From positions 1-47,852 of the forward strand of contig CAMDHO010000011.1 of assembly GCA_945898205.1 (NCBI GenBank): 47,852 nucleotides of DNA. The letters run 5' to 3'. Source of the stretch: Chlamydia trachomatis. GTDB taxonomy: Bacteria; Chlamydiota; Chlamydiia; Chlamydiales; Rhabdochlamydiaceae. Below the pieces are notes generated by a model. It made no database searches and was not told where the DNA came from. It worked only from the letters and a program-made list of their open reading frames with translations. Shown piece after piece: positions 43,439-47,852 of this stretch (the stretch's first letter is position 1; the number at the start of each line of letters is the position of its first letter). Made by a program: the position numbers and the translations under genes.

Positions 43439-44692
43439 CTATTCATCCACTCCAATAACAAAATAGGCAGGGAAGGCAAAGTTGTTATTAGGACGAGGAG
43501 ATCCAATAAGAGAAACTTTTTTGCCAACTAGATTTTGTAAATTGATGACTGTGCTATAAACATAGCCAACAGGGAGGTCGTTATGTCTAAGAACGTAGTC
43601 ACCTGGCTTGCTTTTTATTGGAGCTAAATAAGGCTCTAAAATCCCAGAAATACGCTCAGCTGCAATTTTTTGCTCTAGTTGGTAATCGCTTACTTCGCGT
43701 GCTTCATGGACACGTGACCAGCTTAAATAAAGAGCTTCCTCGATAGGTTCCCATGTTTTCATTTTGTCAGTAAGGGAGTGGATTAAAAAGGTGTCTTTTT
43801 TAGAGGATAGAGAAGCGTTTAATAGTTTAGCGTCTTCTTGTTCTGCTTTGTTTTCCATATAGGAAATTCTTTTATCAATGAATTTTTCTTGTAAATTAGA
43901 AAGCGTGTCTTTTGCTTTTTCAGTGAATTCGGGAAAGTCGGAGTATTCTTGAATAACGATCTGGAAATTGTGATTCATTTGATCAAAATTGATTTCATTA
44001 TAGTTTTTTTTCATCTCTTCTTCTGAAAAACTTTTAGCGGCTTCGAGTTGGCTTTCTACTAAAGTTAAGCGATCTTCATGTAGTTGCTTAATTTCGGGTC
44101 CGCCGACATTTTCTATGAAGTTTTTAGCGATATAGAAACGAGAGTCTTTAGGAGCTGCAATTTCAAGCCATTTGTGGTTGGATTCGCAAATTTCGCCTTT
44201 AATGGAGTCTCCGGAATTTAAGTGTAGAAGCACAGGGGCTTCCATATTAGGGTATAAGCGTACATTAACTCGATTTCCTTCGACGATGTTGTCTAATACA
44301 AAACTTCTAAATACATAGGCTTTTAGATCAGAAGGGGCTTCGGTAACCCAGAAATCGTCTACATCATCTATAATAGCTAAATAGTCGCCTCTTTGAAGTT
44401 CTTTAACTATAGAGCTATCTAGGTCTGGTTGGGTGCGAAGACGTACTTTTTTCCCTTTTACTTTCCCTGTAAATGTTTTAAATTGCCCTTTAGGCTTTTC
44501 TTTTTTTACGGCTGGGGTGCTCTCTATGATTTGTGGAGAGGGAGAAGCTTCAGCATTTACGGAAGATACAGTTTCTGAAGGAAACGAAGAAAAAAAATCA
44601 GATTCAGATGCAACTTCAGGTTGATCTGCTTGCAAAATTCCCAAGCTAAGAGCTGTGAGTGAAGTGCAAAGTAAATACGTTGATTTAAGCAT
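43439..44692 (-). CDS. Double-SH3 secreted protein, Ctad1/CT017-like
   Basis: The preferred start at 44692 lies 10 bases after AGGAGG and gives a signal peptide (MLKSTYLLCTSLTALSLGIL, cleavage after QA). An ATG seven codons upstream would put the ribosome site inside the gene. Next come a Ser/Pro-rich linker, a first bacterial SH3 domain (FTGKVKGKKVRLRTQPDLDS, ELQRGDYLAIIDDVDDFWVT) and a second one (GNRVNVRLYPNMEAPVLLHL, NSGDSIKGEICESNHKWLEI). A long helical region and a C-terminal beta-rich part follow. C. trachomatis CT017 (Ctad1) is a surface adhesin with two SH3 domains that binds beta-1 integrin, and phoH-CT016-CT017 is the same neighbourhood. An adhesin role here is inference. Confidence 0.78.
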   Translation of the reverse strand: MLKSTYLLCTSLTALSLGILQADQPEVASESDFFSSFPSETVSSVNAEASPSPQIIESTPAVKKEKPKGQFKTFTGKVKGKKVRLRTQPDLDSSIVKELQRGDYLAIIDDVDDFWVTEAPSDLKAYVFRSFVLDNIVEGNRVNVRLYPNMEAPVLLHLNSGDSIKGEICESNHKWLEIAAPKDSRFYIAKNFIENVGGPEIKQLHEDRLTLVESQLEAAKSFSEEEMKKNYNEINFDQMNHNFQIVIQEYSDFPEFTEKAKDTLSNLQEKFIDKRISYMENKAEQEDAKLLNASLSSKKDTFLIHSLTDKMKTWEPIEEALYLSWSRVHEAREVSDYQLEQKIAAERISGILEPYLAPIKSKPGDYVLRHNDLPVGYVYSTVINLQNLVGKKVSLIGSPRPNNNFAFPAYFVIGVDE

Positions 44693-44739
44693 GTTTGTCA
44701 AACCTCCTGACATCTAATGTAAGCATATGTAAAATAATA

Positions 44740-44761
44740 CAAACTCTCATTCTAGAGTTTG
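44740..44761 (-). terminator. Terminator of the CT016-like gene
   Basis: CAAACTCT (44740-44747) and AGAGTTTG (44754-44761) form an 8-bp stem; on the minus strand a T-rich TATTATTTT follows. It lies about 60 bases beyond the stop at 44818. Confidence 0.5.
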
Positions 44762-44817
44762 TGTTCTTTTACACCAAGTGTTTTTTCTTGCTTAGAAAAT
44801 AAAAATAGATCTTCCAG

Positions 44818-45528
44818 TTAAGAACTTAAAACAGCTCGAATGTGCTCACATTGGCTTGATCCACAACTGCAGCCGAGGGGAGAGCTTAGGAAAACTTGGA
44901 ATTTTTCTTCAAGATTGTCTGGGTGAACGACTTCGTAGAGGTTGTGCTTTAAAGGGCGGATAATCCAAGAGGTAAAAGCAAGGTCGTTAGCTGTAATGCT
45001 TTCTTCTTCGGATTCTTCTTGAAGAAGGGGGCATGTTTTCTTTTCACTATTTTTTTGTATTGATTTTGCTATTTGGCAGTAAGGGCAGTTGCAATGAGGT
45101 TCTGGAAAAGGAAGGGTAGCGGAATCGGATAGTCCCATTTCAGTAGAGATTTTTTCAACTTTATGCAAGATGTGTAATGGTAGGTCCGGAGAGTTTTTTT
45201 CGGATTCATTATGCGAGAGCATGGCATTCATATTTTCGAAGTCAAAGAACTTTATACTGGATGGGGTCTCTTTAATTGGAGGGATTTGTTTTTTGAGTTC
45301 AATGTCAATAGCTGTTTTGTTTTCAGTTTCAACGTATTTGGCGTGAGAATTAAAAATAGCTTGAATAACGAGAGCTTCTAGATCTGGAACTTGGATACAG
45401 GATCCATTTTGTAGGTGAATAATCAGGGAATGTTTTTCCCCTTCTTGACTAGATTGTAAAGAAGAAATATTTTTCCATGAAGTGGAGAGGTAAGGAGGAA
45501 TACTAAGGACTTTATGATTAATTCTCAT
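44818..45528 (-). CDS. CT016-like protein with Cys clusters
   Basis: The 236-residue soluble protein has two cysteine groups: HCNCPYCQIAKSI in the middle and LGCSCGSSQCEHIRAVLSS at the very end. The last is similar to the SWIM zinc finger (CxC...CxH). Its start is MRINHKVLSIPPYLSTSWKN. Placement between phoH (divergent) and the double-SH3 gene matches the C. trachomatis CT015-CT016-CT017 order. Function is unknown; a zinc-binding DNA or protein contact is possible. Confidence 0.65.
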   Translation of the reverse strand: MRINHKVLSIPPYLSTSWKNISSLQSSQEGEKHSLIIHLQNGSCIQVPDLEALVIQAIFNSHAKYVETENKTAIDIELKKQIPPIKETPSSIKFFDFENMNAMLSHNESEKNSPDLPLHILHKVEKISTEMGLSDSATLPFPEPHCNCPYCQIAKSIQKNSEKKTCPLLQEESEEESITANDLAFTSWIIRPLKHNLYEVVHPDNLEEKFQVFLSSPLGCSCGSSQCEHIRAVLSS

Positions 45529-45678
45529 GTGGATCCATTAAGATAGTTAGTTAAGAGATAATTATGAAGTAGAAATAAAAAAAAGTCAATATCACTTTTT
45601 TAAAGTAGTATTTTATTTTTTAATATAAGAGCCGTGTGGAATAGTTTTTTTCGAAAAATTTTTTTTTTAAAAAAAAGA

Positions 45679-45706
45679 TTGCGATGCAAATATTTTTAGG
45701 TATGCT
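45679..45706 (+). promoter_or_regulatory. Possible promoter of phoH
   Basis: TTGCGA (45679-45684), 16 bases, TATGCT (45701-45706). The match is moderate, but it sits correctly upstream of the AAGGAG ribosome site at 45728. Confidence 0.4.
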
Positions 45707-45739
45707 CCGTTTAGACCCGCAGATAACAAGGAGAGTTTG

Positions 45740-47053
45740 ATGTCTAGAAAAACATTTATAATTGATACGAATGTCCTGTTGCATGACCCTGCTGCTATTA
45801 GTAAGTTTAAAGGAAATGAGGTTGTAATTCCTTTAGGTGTCTTAGAAGAGTTAGATGGCATGAAAAGGCAATCAGATGAACTAGGGAAAAACGCTAGATA
45901 TATTGTTCGATATATTGATTCTTTAAAAGAGAGCAAAAAAGGGGATCTCAATAACGGCGTTCCCATAGAAAATGGAATTTCCGTACGTGTTTATATAGAT
46001 ACAAAATTATGTGAAAAAAAAATGTTTCCTCTTTCTTTGGATCGAAATAACAACAGGATTCTTCTTGCTGCTCATCAGCTAAAAGAAAGAGGAGAAAATG
46101 TTGTTTTGGTTTCAAAAGATTTTCTTATGAGAGTTAAGGCTGAAGCTATAGGGATAGAGGCCGAGGACTATGAAAATCCTAAAGTTTCTTTTGATAGGAT
46201 CTATAAAGGCTATAGAAAGGTCGAGGTGTCGAAAAGAGATGTGGACATGTTTTATAAAGACGGTTTTCTTCTAACGGAGATAAATGATTTTCATCCTAAT
46301 GAGTACTGTCATTTAGTCTCTCCAGAAAATTCTTCAGCTATATGTAAATATGATTCCCATTCAAAACGTTTAGAGCCACTTTTAAAAATAACTAGAGATA
46401 TATGGGGGATTCATCCTCTTAATGTAGAGCAAAAATGTGCTTTAGATTTGCTTCTTCGGGATGATATTAAACTTGTTTGTTTGATAGGACAAGCAGGGAC
46501 AGGAAAGACTTTATTGGCCCTTGCTGCTGCTCTGAAAAAAGTTTTTGATGAATCCGTATATAGTCGTATTTTGATTAGCCGACCTATAGTTCCTCTTGGT
46601 AAGGATATTGGTTTTCTGCCAGGAACAAAAGAGGAAAAATTATTTCATTGGATGCAGCCTATTTATGATAATTTAGAGTTTCTTTGTCAATCTACAGGGG
46701 GGCCGGCAGCTGGAATGGAAACTCAAAAGTGGATTATGGAAAGTAAAAAAATTGAAATGGAAGCTGTTACGTATATTCGAGGAAGGACATTGCCTAAAAT
46801 GTTCATTATTATTGATGAAGCGCAAAATTTAACTCCGCATGAGGTGAAGACAATAATATCTAGGGCAGGGGAAGGGACCAAAGTTGTGTTAACAGGGGAT
46901 CCTTCTCAAATTGACAACCCTTATTTAGATAAGGATTCTAATTCGCTTACTTATACGGTTTCCAAGTTTAAAAATCAGCCTATTTTTGGGCATATGCTGT
47001 TAGAAAAAACAGAACGTTCAGAACTAGCTGCGATTGCAGCCGACATTTTATAA
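45740..47053 (+). CDS. phoH: PIN-domain PhoH-family ATPase
   Basis: The ATG at 45740 is 6 bases after AAGGAG (a TTG one codon earlier is not needed). The N-terminal PIN domain (about 1-140) shows FIIDTNVLLHDPAAI, LGVLEELDGMKRQSDELGKN and VVLVSKDFLMRVKAEAIGIE, with the acidic nuclease residues. The PhoH ATPase follows: LVCLIGQAGTGKTLLALAAA (Walker A), LISRPIVPLGKDIGFLPGTK, MFIIIDEAQNLTPHEVKTII (Walker B) and KVVLTGDPSQIDNPYLD. This is the PhoH2/YlaK type, an RNA-processing helicase-nuclease. It is alone on its strand. Confidence 0.92.
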   Translation: MSRKTFIIDTNVLLHDPAAISKFKGNEVVIPLGVLEELDGMKRQSDELGKNARYIVRYIDSLKESKKGDLNNGVPIENGISVRVYIDTKLCEKKMFPLSLDRNNNRILLAAHQLKERGENVVLVSKDFLMRVKAEAIGIEAEDYENPKVSFDRIYKGYRKVEVSKRDVDMFYKDGFLLTEINDFHPNEYCHLVSPENSSAICKYDSHSKRLEPLLKITRDIWGIHPLNVEQKCALDLLLRDDIKLVCLIGQAGTGKTLLALAAALKKVFDESVYSRILISRPIVPLGKDIGFLPGTKEEKLFHWMQPIYDNLEFLCQSTGGPAAGMETQKWIMESKKIEMEAVTYIRGRTLPKMFIIIDEAQNLTPHEVKTIISRAGEGTKVVLTGDPSQIDNPYLDKDSNSLTYTVSKFKNQPIFGHMLLEKTERSELAAIAADIL

Positions 47054-47059
47054 ACAGAT

Positions 47060-47087
47060 AATGGAGACCTCTATAGAGGTCTCCATT
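47060..47087. terminator. 28-bp perfect palindrome after phoH
   Basis: AATGGAGACCTCTA and its exact reverse complement form one uninterrupted 28-bp palindrome, 6 bases past the phoH stop. A hairpin would have a tight loop and there is no T tail, so it may be a weak terminator or mRNA stabiliser. Confidence 0.55.
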
Positions 47088-47268
47088 GATACAGCAGTTG
47101 TGGGTGACTTCGCTTTCCCTGGAGAAACAAGGATTAAAAAAAAGATTATTCATCTTGCTCTATGAGAAGTTTTAGAAAGATCTTTCTACATCCAATTCAT
47201 TCAATATGTAAATAGCTTGTTTTTCCAAGACATAAGCTAAGTCCATTAAGCTAGATTTCCCATTAAAG
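47088..47268. other. Short intergenic stretch before the IS copy
   Basis: About 180 AT-rich bases without a gene, bounded by the palindrome and a strong terminator. It could host a small transcript, but nothing shows it. Confidence 0.3.
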
Positions 47269-47306
47269 AAAACGCCTCTAAATATGATTTTAGAGGCGTT
47301 TTTTTT
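47269..47306 (+). terminator. Strong Rho-independent terminator
   Basis: AAAACGCCTCTAAA (47269-47282), loop TATGAT, TTTAGAGGCGTTTT (47289-47302) and further T. The 14-bp stem and T tail make it a clear + strand terminator, probably of the phoH transcript, two bases before the IS-end-like sequence. Confidence 0.8.
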
Positions 47307-47307
47307 G

Positions 47308-47333
47308 GGCTCATGGGAACAATTGGGGGTAGG
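47308..47333 (-). repeat. IS-end-like sequence, copy 2
   Basis: On the minus strand this reads CCTACCCCCAATTGTTCCCA then TGAGCC, a near copy of 34617-34643. It lies three bases beyond the stop codon of the transposase, so it is probably the terminal repeat of that element. Confidence 0.6.
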
Positions 47334-47336
47334 CAA

Positions 47337-47846
47337 TTAGAAGAATTCGACAATCCACCTATCTGCGAATTCATTCTGCTCTCTTTGATCAGATTGTTTT
47401 TCTATTCTTTTTAACGATCCTGTTTGACGAGTAATAAGATGATCCCACTCAAGCTTTTTGCATAGATAGAGAAATGGAGTGTTGGCATAGAGAGAATCGG
47501 TTAATATCCGAACTGCAAGTCGGGGTAGCTGCTTCTTAAGAAGCGGCAGTACTTCTGTAGCAGCCTGCAGCTCACATTCTTGTTTGTGATCTGAATTACT
47601 AGTAGATTCTTTTCCCTGAAGTTGCTCCGATTTTAAGACGTATACATAAAGTGGTAATTGAAGCCCTCCAAGACAGAGAATGCAAAAGTGCACGCAAGCA
47701 TGCAGCCAATATGTGGTTTCTTCCTCTGTCCCTTTATTACGAACTCTAGGAAGGCAATAAGGGCAACTGTTCTTACCTTCTTTATCGATGGAATGCAAAT
47801 GTTTATGATGATGAAGCCACACTCCATCGACAGCAATATGAAACAT
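47337..47846 (-). CDS. DDE transposase, partial at the window edge
   Basis: The visible 169 residues include HIAVDGVWLHHHKHLHS with a probable first catalytic Asp, a Cys pair (CPYCLPRV) and RLAVRILTDSLYANTPFLYL with the second Asp. This is an IS4-like DDE layout. The 5' part continues past the window end; the third catalytic Glu is not evident before the stop, so the C-terminus may be truncated. The IS-end-like sequence follows at once. Family naming is provisional. Confidence 0.65.
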   Translation of the reverse strand: MFHIAVDGVWLHHHKHLHSIDKEGKNSCPYCLPRVRNKGTEEETTYWLHACVHFCILCLGGLQLPLYVYVLKSEQLQGKESTSNSDHKQECELQAATEVLPLLKKQLPRLAVRILTDSLYANTPFLYLCKKLEWDHLITRQTGSLKRIEKQSDQREQNEFADRWIVEFF

Positions 47847-47852
47847 GTTCCC

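Overview
The window looks like the chromosome of an AT-rich, obligately intracellular Chlamydiota member outside the classical Chlamydiaceae (an 'environmental' chlamydia of the Parachlamydia, Rhabdochlamydia or Simkania kind). The evidence is protein likeness and gene order recalled from Chlamydia trachomatis: hrcA-grpE-dnaK with a CIRCE operator; serS next to a CT728-like membrane protein and a CT727-like P-type ATPase; a fused E1 alpha/beta dehydrogenase like CT340 behind a UPF0158 (CT429-like) gene; and phoH next to a CT016-like gene and a double-SH3 secreted protein like CT017 (the Ctad1 adhesin). Genes that classical Chlamydia lacks (cytochrome bo quinol oxidase, the 115-kDa-type NAD-glutamate dehydrogenase) and many IS relics point to an amoeba- or arthropod-associated relative. 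The exact genus is inference.

Layout. 1-1464: decayed genes. 1502-3423: an RlmM-like rRNA methyltransferase and a secreted repeat protein. 3487-7205: the heat-shock operon with promoter and CIRCE. 7206-8350: a DinD relic and yqeY. 8536-14781: five co-directional genes (PD-(D/E)XK-linked ATPase, DUF1653, pentapeptide repeat protein, K+-channel-like protein, glutamate dehydrogenase), led by two tandem hairpins. 14892-17517: an IS110 graveyard. 17618-18712: a SprT-like/DUF2786 protein. 18842-23459: cyoABCDE. 23768-25378: a large orphan gene. 25380-30677: serS, M18 aminopeptidase, VIT/CCC1-like carrier and P1B-4 metal ATPase as one operon. 31298-34231: an autotransporter. 34350-36192: a dehydrogenase/transposase chimera and a broken AbiEi/AbiEii toxin-antitoxin locus. 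36653-39826: UPF0158 and the dehydrogenase E1 fusion. 40423-40544: a block of hairpins. 40569-41630: a PP2C phosphatase. 41935-42556: a broken gene. 42631-47053: DUF455, a Ctad1-like protein, a CT016-like protein and PhoH. The window ends in a partial transposase.

How the parts work together. The metabolic genes give an aerobic quinol oxidase branch, glutamate catabolism and a branched-chain/pyruvate-type E1 enzyme, a more oxidative metabolism than Chlamydia itself. Metal handling (VIT plus P1B-4 ATPase) is tied to a translation gene. Surface or host-facing candidates are the autotransporter, the double-SH3 protein, the repeat protein at 2602 and perhaps the 536-residue orphan. The accessory material is mostly eroding: nearly every IS or toxin-antitoxin remnant carries stops or frameshifts, several at 8-nt homopolymers. 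All assignments come from reading the sequence. No database search was run.
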